Notes under the pieces: generated by a model
What the model was told of the DNA's origin: nothing
The model's input: the letters and a program-made list of their open reading frames with translations, nothing else
Database searches by the model: none
Translations under genes and position numbers: made by a program
In this document: in pieces, positions 43,496 to 52,563 of the stretch
Numbering within the stretch: position 1 is the stretch's first letter
How the letters are laid out: every line of letters begins with the position of its first letter
NCBI RefSeq assembly: GCF_019913785.1
Contig: NZ_JAIOHK010000072.1
Location: 47,922-111,921 of the forward strand
DNA length: 64,000 bases
Source of the DNA: Altibacter sp.
GTDB taxonomy: Bacteria; Bacteroidota; Bacteroidia; Flavobacteriales; Flavobacteriaceae
Direction: 5' to 3'

Positions 43496-44815
43496 ATGAC
43501 GCAAAAGAAATCCTTCCGTTCTGCTTTTATCATAGTTACTGTACTTTTCTTTCTATGGGGTTTTATTACGGTTTTGGTGGATAGTTTGATTCCAAGATTA
43601 AAAGATGTCTTTGAACTTTCCTATTTTCAGGCTGGCTTGGTACAATTCGCTTTTTTTCTAGCCTATTTTGTGTTTTCGGTACCGGCCGGATTTCTGTTAT
43701 CGCGAATTGGTTATCAAAAAGGGGTCATCTTAGGCTTGGTTACCATGGCCGTTGGCTGCTTACTTTTTTATCCAGCAGCATCGAGCCGTTTGTTTTGGGT
43801 TTTCTTAGTGGGATATTTCACATTGGCTGCCGGGATAACCATCCTGCAAGTAGCAGCCAACCCCTATGTTTCGGTCTTGGGGAGTGAAGAAGGTGCTTCC
43901 AGTAGATTAAACCTATCGCAAGCTTTTAATTCATTGGGAACCGCAATTGCTCCTGTGGTAGGTGCCCTGTTCTTACTGAGTGATACTATAAAGACTTCGG
44001 AAGAGATTTCGGTGCTTGAGGAAACCGAAAAGGCCACCTATTATCTTTCGGAAGCCGGAGCCGTACAACGCCCTTTTTTATACATTGCCGCCTTTATTGG
44101 CTTGTTGGCGCTGCTATTTGTCTTTATTAAACTTCCGAAGGTATTGCAAGAAAGTCCGAAAGGCGGTTACACCAAATTACTAGGCAATAAGCTAGTGTTA
44201 ATGGGGGTGGCTGGAATCTTTCTGTATGTTGGGGCCGAAGTGGCCATAGGCAGCTATTTGGTAAACTATTTTCTAGATATGAATATGGCAGTCGTTATTT
44301 TCGAAAATGAAACGATGAAGTGGCTTTCTGAAAGTATTCTGAACAGTGATTTGGCTTCGATGGATCGCAAAGCAATCGTTGGCGCCTTTGTGGTTTTCTA
44401 TTGGAGTGGTGCTATGGTGGGGCGATTTATAGGAGCGTATCTTACTAAAATAATAGCCCCTGCTAGAGTTTTAGCAGTGTTTGCCATCTTAGCCGTTGTT
44501 CTGATATTAATTTCCATGAACACCCAGGGGCTTGTTGCTATGTGGTCCATTTTAGCAGTAGGCTTGTTTAATTCGATTATGTTCCCTACCATCTTTACAT
44601 TAACTATTGATGGACTAGGGGATCTTAAGCCACAGGCCTCGGGATTACTGTGTATGGCTATAGTTGGTGGGGCTGTGATACCCCCTCTGTATGGTTTTTT
44701 AACAGACCAAATGGGTTTTAAATTGGCCATGTTCTTGTTAATAGCTTGTTATGGGTATATTTTAATTTTTGGGTATAAAAAACTGAAAACAAGAACCTTA
44801 AGGGTCTCTACCTAA
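43496..44815 (+). CDS. FucP/NagP-like MFS sugar permease (FHS family)
   Basis: 439 residues, 12 transmembrane helices. FLWGFITVLVDSLIPRLK in helix 1 and QVAANPYVSVLG in helix 4 are typical of the fucose-glucose/galactose-GlcNAc H+ symporter family. In this operon it most probably imports mannose or GlcNAc released by the two upstream enzymes. The specificity is an inference. It ends 34 bp before the small-RNA promoter. Confidence 0.9.
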   Translation: MTQKKSFRSAFIIVTVLFFLWGFITVLVDSLIPRLKDVFELSYFQAGLVQFAFFLAYFVFSVPAGFLLSRIGYQKGVILGLVTMAVGCLLFYPAASSRLFWVFLVGYFTLAAGITILQVAANPYVSVLGSEEGASSRLNLSQAFNSLGTAIAPVVGALFLLSDTIKTSEEISVLEETEKATYYLSEAGAVQRPFLYIAAFIGLLALLFVFIKLPKVLQESPKGGYTKLLGNKLVLMGVAGIFLYVGAEVAIGSYLVNYFLDMNMAVVIFENETMKWLSESILNSDLASMDRKAIVGAFVVFYWSGAMVGRFIGAYLTKIIAPARVLAVFAILAVVLILISMNTQGLVAMWSILAVGLFNSIMFPTIFTLTIDGLGDLKPQASGLLCMAIVGGAVIPPLYGFLTDQMGFKLAMFLLIACYGYILIFGYKKLKTRTLRVST

Positions 44816-44849
44816 GCAACCATTTTCTTATAATTTTCTAAAAATAGTA

Positions 44850-44876
44850 TTGCAATCAATAATTTTTGTAGCTTTG
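44850..44876 (+). promoter_or_regulatory. Promoter of candidate small RNA
   Basis: TTG (44850-44852), 16 nt, TAGCTTTG (44869-44876), a perfect -7 box with a spacer one base shorter than the usual 17-23. No convincing gene starts just downstream on this strand. Confidence 0.6.
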
Positions 44877-44881
44877 CAAAA

Positions 44882-44960
44882 CATAAGTAGGTTGATAACC
44901 TGGGTTATCGATCAAATTTGGGGCGAAAAGTCATCACACCTGTGATGGCTTTTCTTATTT
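44882..44960 (+). ncRNA. Candidate small RNA (about 75-80 nt) of unknown family
   Basis: Between a perfect TAnnTTTG promoter and a strong terminator lies a short stretch with its own hairpin: GATAAC (894-899)/GTTATC (904-909) with a CTGG loop, followed by an unpaired ATTTGGGGCG segment. The only reading frame nearby (from 44918) would run antisense into cphA and has no family resemblance. I do not recognise it as 6S, tmRNA or SRP RNA. The simplest reading is an autonomous sRNA; the alternative is a fortuitous promoter before the sugar-operon terminator. Confidence 0.5.
44926..44960 (+). terminator. Strong hairpin terminator of the sRNA/sugar operon
   Basis: AAAAGTCATCACA (926-938) pairs with TGTGATGGCTTTT (941-953) over 13 bp with one G-U pair, then TCTTATTTT. 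Confidence 0.85.
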
Positions 44961-44961
44961 T

Positions 44962-44986
44962 AGACAATTCAGGATTGTCTATTTTT
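44962..44986 (+). terminator. Second hairpin terminator
   Basis: AGACAAT (962-968) with ATTGTCT (974-980), loop TCAGG, followed by ATTTTT. Tandem to the stronger hairpin; may also act as backup. The remainder up to 45082 shows nothing more than the palindrome AATAGGCCTATT at about 45005. Confidence 0.6.
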
Positions 44987-45082
44987 GCTAAAAGTTTTGT
45001 GATAATAGGCCTATTGACAATTCCGGTTCAGGCTAAGATAATTTCCATTAAAACAAATTTCATTTTGAAGCGAGCGGCCTTC

Positions 45083-47719
45083 TTATTGCGCAAAAACTAC
45101 TTCTCCGCTCGCCTCTTGTTCTTTAAATTTTTGCACCAAATCCAATGCATCGGGAATTACATCGCTACACAAGATAATCAAAGACCCTTTCTTGGCATTA
45201 TTCACAGCATAGGTAATAGCCTCTTTTTCGGAAGGAATAATGGTCGTTTTCTTCTTAGGGTCTCTCATTTTTATACCATCATTTAACATTTTAATGAGTT
45301 CTTCTTCGGTTCGTCCTCGCAAGCGCTTGTCTTGACGAATTATAATCTCATCAAACATATCGGCTGCGATACTTCCAATGGCATTGGTGTCTTCCTCACG
45401 CCTATCGCCTACTCCCGCTATAATTCCAACTTTAACAGTGGCTTCCATCGTATCGGTAAACTTTTTTAAGGCCTCCATTCCGGCTGCATTATGGGCATAG
45501 TCTAAAAGGATTGAAAAATTTTGAAATTCGAATAAATTCAATCTTCCCGGTGTCTGCGAAGCCGAAGGGATAAAAGTTTCCAACGCCACCTTCATATCTT
45601 CTATACTTATTCCTCTCACGTTTGCAGCAAGTACAGCTGCCAGCACATTTTGAATCATAAAAGTCGCCTTTCCACCATAGGTCAATGGAATGTTTTCAGC
45701 CTTCATAATTCGCATCTTCCAAGAACCCCTACATAAGGTAACATATCCATGCTCATATACCGCCGTTATACCCCCCATTCGCTGAAGAGCCTGAATTCTT
45801 GGATTGTTTTCATCCATGGAGAACAGTGCCAAATTACAATTGATACCTCTTCGCATATCGTACACTAAATCATCATCGGCATTTAAAATAGCATATCCTC
45901 CCGGCAATACCGTTTCGGGCACTACCCCCTTCACCTTTGCCAATTGTTCAATAGTATGAATCCCTTTTAACCCTAAATGATCTGCCGCCACATTGGTTAC
46001 AATAGCAACATCACAATTATGAAAGCCCAATCCTGCGCGCAAAAGCCCCCCTCTTGCACATTCTAAAACTGCAAAATTGACGGTTGGATCTTTTAAAACA
46101 AACTCGGCACTGGCAGGGCCCGTACAATCGCCTTTCATTAATAATCTGTTCTGAATATACACTCCATCACTCGTGGCATAACCTACACGATAGCCTTTCA
46201 TTTTTGCCATATGCGCCATTAAACGACTGGTCGTAGTTTTACCATTGGTTCCTGTAATCGCTATAATTGGAATCCTTCCGGTATCTCCATGATTTGGAAA
46301 CAATTTATCCACCACCGGTGCCGCCACATTTCGTGGCAATCCCGTAGTTGGAGCCAAATGCATCCTAAATCCGGGACCGGCATTTACTTCGAGGACGGCT
46401 CCACCTGTTTCGGATAATGGCTGACTAATATCACTTGTCATAATATCTATTCCGCAGATATCCAGGTCGATTATTTTTGAAATCCGTTCAACCATCGAAA
46501 CATTTGCAGGGTGTACTATATCGGTCACATCCTCGGCGGTGCCTCCTGTGCTCAAATTGGCCGTATCTTTTAAAATAAGTCGTTCTCCTTCGGGAATGAC
46601 CGAATCTTCCGTATATCCGGCATCTTTTAAAATGGTTCTGGTGAGGTCGTTGATGGTGATCATGGTAAGCACATTTTCGTGACCATACCCACGTCTTGGG
46701 TCTTCATTCACCTTGTCGACCAACTCTTTTACAGTCGATTTTCCATCGCCAATCACATGAGCCGGCGTACGCTTTGCAGCAGCGACCAATACATGATTTA
46801 TAACCAGTAAACGATAATCCTCTCCTGTGATAAATTTTTCAACGATAACCCGTCTTGAAACTTCTTTGGCAGCATGGAAAGCTACTACAGCCTCCTCATA
46901 ATTCTGAATATCTACGGTAATTCCTCGACCGTGATTTCCGTCAATAGGCTTAATTACCAATGGGAATCCAACATAGCGACACGCTTCTTCCAAACTGCTC
47001 TCACGACTAATGATGTCACCACGAGGGACTTCAACTTCGGCTTGTTCGAGTAAGAATTTTGTATCTTCCTTATCGCAGGCAATCTCCACGCCAATGCTAC
47101 TAGTTTCACTGGTGACCGTCGCCTGAATCCGTTTCTGATTGGCACCATATCCCAACTGACAGAGCGAATATTTATTCAATCGAATCCACGGAATTCCTCT
47201 ACTGGCCGCTTCTTCCACAATAGACCCGGTACTTGGTCCTAACCGTTCTGCTTCCCGAAGTTCACGCATCTTCTGAATATCATCCTCCATATTGTATTTT
47301 TCTCCAACGATCAAAGCTTCACAAATACGCACCGCCGCTTCGGCCGCAAAACGTCCCACATTTTCTTCGATATACGAAAAGACTACATTATACACTCCTT
47401 TTTCACCATAGTCACGAGTTCTTCCGAAGCCGGTATCCATACCCGCCAATGTTTGGATTTCAAGTGCAATATGCTCAATTATGTGACCCATCCAAGTCCC
47501 CTCGTCCACACGTTGAAAAAAACCACCAGGCTCACCCACCGAACAACGATGTGAAAACATCGTCGGAAACATTTCTTTTAAATTTTCGCTAAATCCCGGA
47601 ACTTTATCGGAAGGGCGATCTTCCATCTCTTCCAAATCTAATACCATGACAATCAGTTTGTGACGGCGTACAGACCAGTAATTGGGACCACGCATTGCAT
47701 TTATTTCTCGTATTTTCAT
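45083..47719 (-). CDS. cphA: Cyanophycin synthetase CphA
   Basis: 878 residues, standard length for CphA1. Three domains: an N-terminal cyanophycin-synthetase-specific domain (about 1-160), an ATP-grasp domain (about 165-475; GNHGRG at 261-266 and EVNAGPG at 444-450) and a Mur-ligase-like domain with P-loop ITGTNGKTTTS (488-498). The first active site adds Asp to the backbone and the second adds Arg to each side chain, making cyanophycin in the cytoplasm. Cyanophycinase is divergently transcribed 96 bp away. I see no clean promoter. Confidence 0.95.
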   Translation of the reverse strand: MKIREINAMRGPNYWSVRRHKLIVMVLDLEEMEDRPSDKVPGFSENLKEMFPTMFSHRCSVGEPGGFFQRVDEGTWMGHIIEHIALEIQTLAGMDTGFGRTRDYGEKGVYNVVFSYIEENVGRFAAEAAVRICEALIVGEKYNMEDDIQKMRELREAERLGPSTGSIVEEAASRGIPWIRLNKYSLCQLGYGANQKRIQATVTSETSSIGVEIACDKEDTKFLLEQAEVEVPRGDIISRESSLEEACRYVGFPLVIKPIDGNHGRGITVDIQNYEEAVVAFHAAKEVSRRVIVEKFITGEDYRLLVINHVLVAAAKRTPAHVIGDGKSTVKELVDKVNEDPRRGYGHENVLTMITINDLTRTILKDAGYTEDSVIPEGERLILKDTANLSTGGTAEDVTDIVHPANVSMVERISKIIDLDICGIDIMTSDISQPLSETGGAVLEVNAGPGFRMHLAPTTGLPRNVAAPVVDKLFPNHGDTGRIPIIAITGTNGKTTTSRLMAHMAKMKGYRVGYATSDGVYIQNRLLMKGDCTGPASAEFVLKDPTVNFAVLECARGGLLRAGLGFHNCDVAIVTNVAADHLGLKGIHTIEQLAKVKGVVPETVLPGGYAILNADDDLVYDMRRGINCNLALFSMDENNPRIQALQRMGGITAVYEHGYVTLCRGSWKMRIMKAENIPLTYGGKATFMIQNVLAAVLAANVRGISIEDMKVALETFIPSASQTPGRLNLFEFQNFSILLDYAHNAAGMEALKKFTDTMEATVKVGIIAGVGDRREEDTNAIGSIAADMFDEIIIRQDKRLRGRTEEELIKMLNDGIKMRDPKKKTTIIPSEKEAITYAVNNAKKGSLIILCSDVIPDALDLVQKFKEQEASGEVVFAQ

Positions 47720-47787
47720 ATTCGGTTGGTTTATCTTTACAATAGTGAAAGATTATAAATATATAATTTTTTTTAGAACAAAACTCC

Positions 47788-47795
47788 TATTTTTG
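47788..47795 (+). promoter_or_regulatory. Promoter -7 box of cyanophycinase gene
   Basis: TATTTTTG, a perfect TAnnTTTG, 20 bp before the ATG at 47816. The -33 region is T-rich but lacks TTG. It lies in the cphA-cphB divergent spacer. Confidence 0.5.
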
Positions 47796-47815
47796 CCGTC
47801 AATAAATTGTATTGA

Positions 47816-48688
47816 ATGAAAGCAAAAGGCATCCTTATTCCTATAGGAGGAAACGAAGACAAAGGAATAGAAATCAGTGAAATTTACCATCTGGAATTCA
47901 TACAAGAAGGGATACTTTCGAGAGTGGTAAAAGAAAGTGGAGGAATCAATGCGTCCATCATTATCGTGCCAACAGCATCCAGTATTCCTGCAGAGGTAGG
48001 CGAAAACTACTTACAGGCATTCAACAAATTAGGATGTACCAATGCGCAGGTGATGGACATTCGAAATCGTGAACAATCTGAAGATCCCAAAAATATCGAG
48101 CTTATTAAGAAAGCAGATTGTGTGATGTTTTCGGGAGGAAACCAATCGAATATTACACAACACATTGGAGGAACTACCCTCCACGAGATCATGATGGATC
48201 GATATAAAAATGAACATTTTGTGATTGCCGGAACCAGTGCCGGAGCTATGTGTATGTCTACGGAAATGATCACAGGCGGTGGTATTAAGGAAGCCTTTAC
48301 CAAAGGCGCTACCGGGATGGGAAAAGGAATGGGTTTTATCCCTAATCTTATTATCGACTCTCACTTTATCCGTCGTGGACGTTTCGGGCGTTTGGCAGAA
48401 GCCGTTGCAAAATTTCCTGAATTACTAGGAATTGGCCTTGCCGAAGACACCGGTCTCATTATTAAAAATCGCAATAATGTAGAGGTGATTGGCTCGGGGA
48501 TGGTAATCCTTTTCGATCCTAGAAGACTGAAACACAACAACGAAGGCAGAGTGGTAGTAGGCTCCAATATGTCGTTGACCAATCTAAAAACACATATTCT
48601 TGCCAATGGGGATCGTTTCGATATTAAAAAGAAAAAAATTAAGGTATCTCCCTTTGGAATTCCGGTGACCGACGCTCAATCTTTGTAA
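47816..48688 (+). CDS. cphB: Cyanophycinase CphB
   Basis: 290 residues of the peptidase S51 family: GGNEDK near the start, FSGGNQSN at 105-112, nucleophile Ser141 in GTSAGAM, and RRGRFGRL, a conserved substrate-binding stretch. It is an exopeptidase that hydrolyses cyanophycin to beta-Asp-Arg dipeptides. There is no signal peptide, so it is the intracellular type. The 3' end overlaps the converging isoaspartyl peptidase gene by 13 bp. Confidence 0.95.
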   Translation: MKAKGILIPIGGNEDKGIEISEIYHLEFIQEGILSRVVKESGGINASIIIVPTASSIPAEVGENYLQAFNKLGCTNAQVMDIRNREQSEDPKNIELIKKADCVMFSGGNQSNITQHIGGTTLHEIMMDRYKNEHFVIAGTSAGAMCMSTEMITGGGIKEAFTKGATGMGKGMGFIPNLIIDSHFIRRGRFGRLAEAVAKFPELLGIGLAEDTGLIIKNRNNVEVIGSGMVILFDPRRLKHNNEGRVVVGSNMSLTNLKTHILANGDRFDIKKKKIKVSPFGIPVTDAQSL

Positions 48689-49608
48689 ATAGAAATTTCT
48701 TTTTTCCCAACAGAAGTTTTAAAAGCGCGATACATTCCTTCGGTATTGAACGGCATCGCAATATTCCCTTTTGCATCAACAGCAATCAATCCTCCATCAC
48801 CACCTATTTCTAGGATGCGATTGTAGATAACTTCGGAAGCAGCCTCCTGTAATGAAAGACCCTTGTACTCCATCAAACAGGAAACATCGTAGGCAACGAC
48901 ACCACGAATAAAGAACTCGCCACTTCCCGTACAACTCACCGCGCAGGTTTTATTGTTGGCGTAATTTCCGGCTCCAATTATTGGACTGTCTCCAACCCGC
49001 CCCCATTTCTTATTGGTCATCCCTCCTGTAGAAGTCGCCGCAGCAATATTCCCTTCTTGATCGCAGGCCACAGCGCCTACGGTTCCGAATTTACCATCTT
49101 TCTTCACGCTGTGATCCAATTGAAAGCTCGTGCTATCTTTTATCCCTTGCCACTGTTGATACCGTACCTCGTCATAAAAATAAGCGGCATCCTCAATAGT
49201 GTATCCGTTGCTTTTCGCAAATTGCATTGCGCCTTCTCCGGCCAAAAAAACATGGTAGCTTTTCTCCATCACATCACGTGCCAACGTTATTGGGTTCTTG
49301 ATACCTGTGACCAATGAAACAGCCCCTGCTTTTAGGTTTTTTCCATCCATAATAGCAGCATCCATTTCGTGGGTTCCTTCAGCGGTAAACACAGATCCCC
49401 TTCCGGCATTGAACAGCGGGGTGTCTTCCAAAGAATTTACGGCTGCTTCAACAGCATCTAGAGCGCTACCCCTTTTTTCAAGAATCGCGTAACCCTTTTC
49501 CAGAGCTGTATCTAAAGCTGCTTTGTAATTCGTCTCTAATTCGGCAGTCATTAATCCTTTTACTAATGTTCCGGCACCTCCGTGAATGGCCAGTGAGAAT
49601 TTCTTCAT
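48676..49608 (-). CDS. Isoaspartyl peptidase/plant-type L-asparaginase (Ntn hydrolase)
   Basis: 310 residues from ATG 49608 (MKKFSLAIHGGAG), preferred over a longer start at 49695 because family members begin here and a promoter-like box lies at 49627-49634. The autoprocessing site is GTVGAVA, with Thr176 the nucleophile of the beta subunit, and GRVGDSPIIGAG provides substrate contacts. It hydrolyses beta-aspartyl dipeptides. Next to cphB, the likely substrate is beta-Asp-Arg, completing cyanophycin use to aspartate and arginine. Confidence 0.92.
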   Translation of the reverse strand: MKKFSLAIHGGAGTLVKGLMTAELETNYKAALDTALEKGYAILEKRGSALDAVEAAVNSLEDTPLFNAGRGSVFTAEGTHEMDAAIMDGKNLKAGAVSLVTGIKNPITLARDVMEKSYHVFLAGEGAMQFAKSNGYTIEDAAYFYDEVRYQQWQGIKDSTSFQLDHSVKKDGKFGTVGAVACDQEGNIAAATSTGGMTNKKWGRVGDSPIIGAGNYANNKTCAVSCTGSGEFFIRGVVAYDVSCLMEYKGLSLQEAASEVIYNRILEIGGDGGLIAVDAKGNIAMPFNTEGMYRAFKTSVGKKEISIYKD

Positions 49609-49626
49609 AATTAAAAATTGAGATGC

Positions 49627-49634
49627 GAAAATTA
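49627..49634 (-). promoter_or_regulatory. Promoter-like box of the isoaspartyl peptidase gene
   Basis: TAATTTTC on the minus strand, one mismatch from TAnnTTTG, 19 bp before ATG 49608. It supports the shorter start. Confidence 0.4.
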
Positions 49635-49707
49635 CAAATTGCATTTTAATTAATTTCGGTTGGCGAGAGAAGTTTTGTAGTTTTATACACTTCAATAGAA
49701 TTTACAA

Positions 49708-52563
49708 ATGGCCGAACAAAAAAGACTTTTTCTCGTAGATGCCTACGCCTTAATTTTTAGAGGGTATTACGCCTTTATCAAAAACCCTCGAATCAACAGT
49801 AAAGGAATGGATACTTCAGCCATATTGGGGTTTACCAATTCACTTTTGGATGTGATAAAACGGGAGCGGCCCAATCATTTGGCCGTTTGTTTTGATAAAG
49901 GGGGTAGTGATGTTCGCAACGAGATGTTTTCTGAATATAAGGCCAACCGCGACGAAACACCCGAAGCGATAAAAATTGCCGTTCCCTATATCTGCAGAAT
50001 TCTGGAAGCCATGCACATTCCCATCATGGTAAAAGAAGGCTATGAAGCAGACGACGTGATTGGAACCTTGGCCAAAAAAGCCGAAAAAGAAGGCTATCAG
50101 ACCTTTATGGTGACACCCGACAAGGATTTTGCCCAATTGGTTTCAGAAAATATTTTTATGTATCGTCCCGTTTTTGGCGGAGGTTACGAAACATGGGGAA
50201 TTCCAGAAGTAAAAGAGAAGTTTGAAGTTGACGATCCATTGCAGGTGATCGATTTTCTCGGAATGATGGGCGATAGCGCCGATAATATCCCCGGACTTCC
50301 CGGAGTGGGTGAAAAAACTGCTAAAAAATTCATTAAGGAATACGGAAGCATGGAAGGGCTGCTGGCCAATACCCACGAATTAAAGGGCAAAATGAGGGAG
50401 AAAGTAGAAGGCGCAAAAGAACTGGGGATGCTTTCCAAGGAGCTCGCTAAAATTCTGCTCGACGTTCCGGTCGAATTCGATGAAAAGGATTTTGAAATGT
50501 CTGAGCCAGATATTGAAGGGGTGAAGGAAATTTTTCAAGAATTGGAGTTTAGGAGACTTACCGATAATTTCTTAAAAACTTTTGCTGAAGAAAGCAGTCA
50601 AGAAGCGACATCTTCTTCCAACGGAAACGAAAAAAGCGATGCCGATAAGAGCCGTCCTACACAAGGAAAAACTACAGCCGGAAGCGGACAATTTTCGCTA
50701 TTTGGCGGAGATGCAGAACCCACTGCCGAAGCGAAAGTCACCCATACCCGAAACACCATTTCGACCACAGAACATTTTTATCAAACGGTACAACCCGGCA
50801 TGGGCACCAAGTTGTTTATTCAGAAACTTATGAAACAATCCAGTGTTTGTTTCGATACCGAAACCACAGGATTGAACCCCATAACCGCCGAATTGGTCGG
50901 TATTGCCTTTTCCTGGGAGGCCGGCAAGGGGTTTTACCTTCCCTTTCCTGAAAAGAAGGAGGAAGCTCAGGAACTTATTGAATTACTTCGCCCTTTCTTT
51001 GAAGCCAAGGATATTGAGAAAATTGGTCAGAATTTAAAGTACGACATCAAGGTATTGGCCAAATACCAAGTTTCGGTAAAGGGAAAATTATTCGACACCA
51101 TGTTAGCGCACTACCTCATCAACCCGGATATGCGGCACAATATGGACGTCCTGGCTGAAGCGTATCTCAACTACACTCCGGTATCCATAGTTGAATTGAT
51201 TGGTAAAAAAGGTAAGAACCAGTTGTCCATGCGAGAAGTTCCTATAGAACAACAGACGGAATATGCCGTAGAAGATGCAGACATTACGCTTCAGCTAAAG
51301 GAGCATTTTCAGCAAGAATTAAGTGAAGCCAATACCCAAAAATTGTTCGATGAGATTGAAATTCCGTTGTTGCGCGTCCTAGCCGATATGGAATTGGAAG
51401 GAATCAATTTGGACGAGGATTTTCTTAAAGGCCTTTCGTTACAATTAGACAAGGATATTCTCACTCTGGAAAGTGCTATTTATGAGGCTGCCGGAGTGCA
51501 ATTCAATATCGCTTCCCCCAAGCAATTGGGTGAAATATTGTTCGACAAAATGAAGCTTATAGACAAGCCAAAAAAGACCAAGACCGGGCAATATTCAACG
51601 GCCGAAGACGTGCTCTCCTATTTGGCAAAGGATCACAAAATTATCCGAGATGTACTAGAATACCGTGGACTGGCAAAACTAAAAAGCACCTATGTAGATG
51701 CTCTTCCATTGCAAGTTGAGCCTATTACTAACAGGGTGCATACCGACTATATGCAGGCGGTTGCCGCCACGGGCAGATTGGCGAGTAATAATCCGAATCT
51801 ACAAAACATCCCAATCCGTACCGAACGCGGAAGGGAAGTCCGGAAGGCGTTTATTCCACGGGATAAGGATTATGTCCTCTTAGCAGCGGACTACTCACAA
51901 ATTGAGCTTCGAATCATTGCTGCGCTGAGTGAGGAAGAAAATATGATTCAGGCGTTTAAAAACGGTGAAGATATTCATGCTTCAACCGCGGCCAAGGTGT
52001 TCAATATCCCGCTTTCAGAAGTAACTAGAGAACAGCGTGCCAATGCCAAGACGGTTAACTTCGGAATTATTTACGGTGTATCCGCCTTCGGACTAAGTAA
52101 TCAAACCGATCTGTCCCGAACTGAAGCCAAAGAACTGATAGACACCTATTATAAAACCTATCCGAAACTTCGGAATTATATGAGCGAAGTGGTAGATTTT
52201 GCCAGAGACAATGGCTACGTACAAACGGTATTAGGCCGTCGCCGTTATTTAAAAGACATCAATTCACGTAACGCCGTAGTTCGCGGTGCTGCTGAGCGAA
52301 ACGCCGTAAACGCACCCATCCAAGGAAGTGCTGCCGATATTATAAAGATTGCCATGATCCGTATTCATCAAAAAATGACCGAAGGGAAGTATAAAAGTAA
52401 AATGCTTTTGCAGGTACATGATGAATTGGTATTCGATATCTATAAACCCGAATTAGAGCTACTCAAAACACTTATTAAAAACGAAATGGAAAAAGCCTAC
52501 GCGCTTGCCGTTCCATTGGTGGTGGAATTAGGTGTAGGTGAAAACTGGTTGGAAGCCCATTAA
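49708..52563 (+). CDS. polA: DNA polymerase I
   Basis: 951 residues. Domains: N-terminal 5'-3' exonuclease (LFLVDAYALIFRGYYA, with DKGGSDVRNEMF and the GVGEKTA helix-hairpin-helix), a 3'-5' exonuclease with intact FDTETTGLNP near 383-392, and the family A polymerase with DYSQIELRI (about 728) and QVHDELVFD (about 902). All catalytic acids are present, so proofreading is expected. A low-complexity linker (about 293-330) separates the first two domains. The stop overlaps the converging DUF5916 gene by 4 bp. Upstream TAGTTTTA at 49678-49685 may be its promoter. Confidence 0.97.
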   Translation: MAEQKRLFLVDAYALIFRGYYAFIKNPRINSKGMDTSAILGFTNSLLDVIKRERPNHLAVCFDKGGSDVRNEMFSEYKANRDETPEAIKIAVPYICRILEAMHIPIMVKEGYEADDVIGTLAKKAEKEGYQTFMVTPDKDFAQLVSENIFMYRPVFGGGYETWGIPEVKEKFEVDDPLQVIDFLGMMGDSADNIPGLPGVGEKTAKKFIKEYGSMEGLLANTHELKGKMREKVEGAKELGMLSKELAKILLDVPVEFDEKDFEMSEPDIEGVKEIFQELEFRRLTDNFLKTFAEESSQEATSSSNGNEKSDADKSRPTQGKTTAGSGQFSLFGGDAEPTAEAKVTHTRNTISTTEHFYQTVQPGMGTKLFIQKLMKQSSVCFDTETTGLNPITAELVGIAFSWEAGKGFYLPFPEKKEEAQELIELLRPFFEAKDIEKIGQNLKYDIKVLAKYQVSVKGKLFDTMLAHYLINPDMRHNMDVLAEAYLNYTPVSIVELIGKKGKNQLSMREVPIEQQTEYAVEDADITLQLKEHFQQELSEANTQKLFDEIEIPLLRVLADMELEGINLDEDFLKGLSLQLDKDILTLESAIYEAAGVQFNIASPKQLGEILFDKMKLIDKPKKTKTGQYSTAEDVLSYLAKDHKIIRDVLEYRGLAKLKSTYVDALPLQVEPITNRVHTDYMQAVAATGRLASNNPNLQNIPIRTERGREVRKAFIPRDKDYVLLAADYSQIELRIIAALSEEENMIQAFKNGEDIHASTAAKVFNIPLSEVTREQRANAKTVNFGIIYGVSAFGLSNQTDLSRTEAKELIDTYYKTYPKLRNYMSEVVDFARDNGYVQTVLGRRRYLKDINSRNAVVRGAAERNAVNAPIQGSAADIIKIAMIRIHQKMTEGKYKSKMLLQVHDELVFDIYKPELELLKTLIKNEMEKAYALAVPLVVELGVGENWLEAH

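Noticed and set aside
44918..45286. 122-codon plus-strand reading frame after the sugar operon
   Set aside because: It begins inside the candidate sRNA and terminator hairpins and runs antisense into cphA; no family resemblance or signal peptide.
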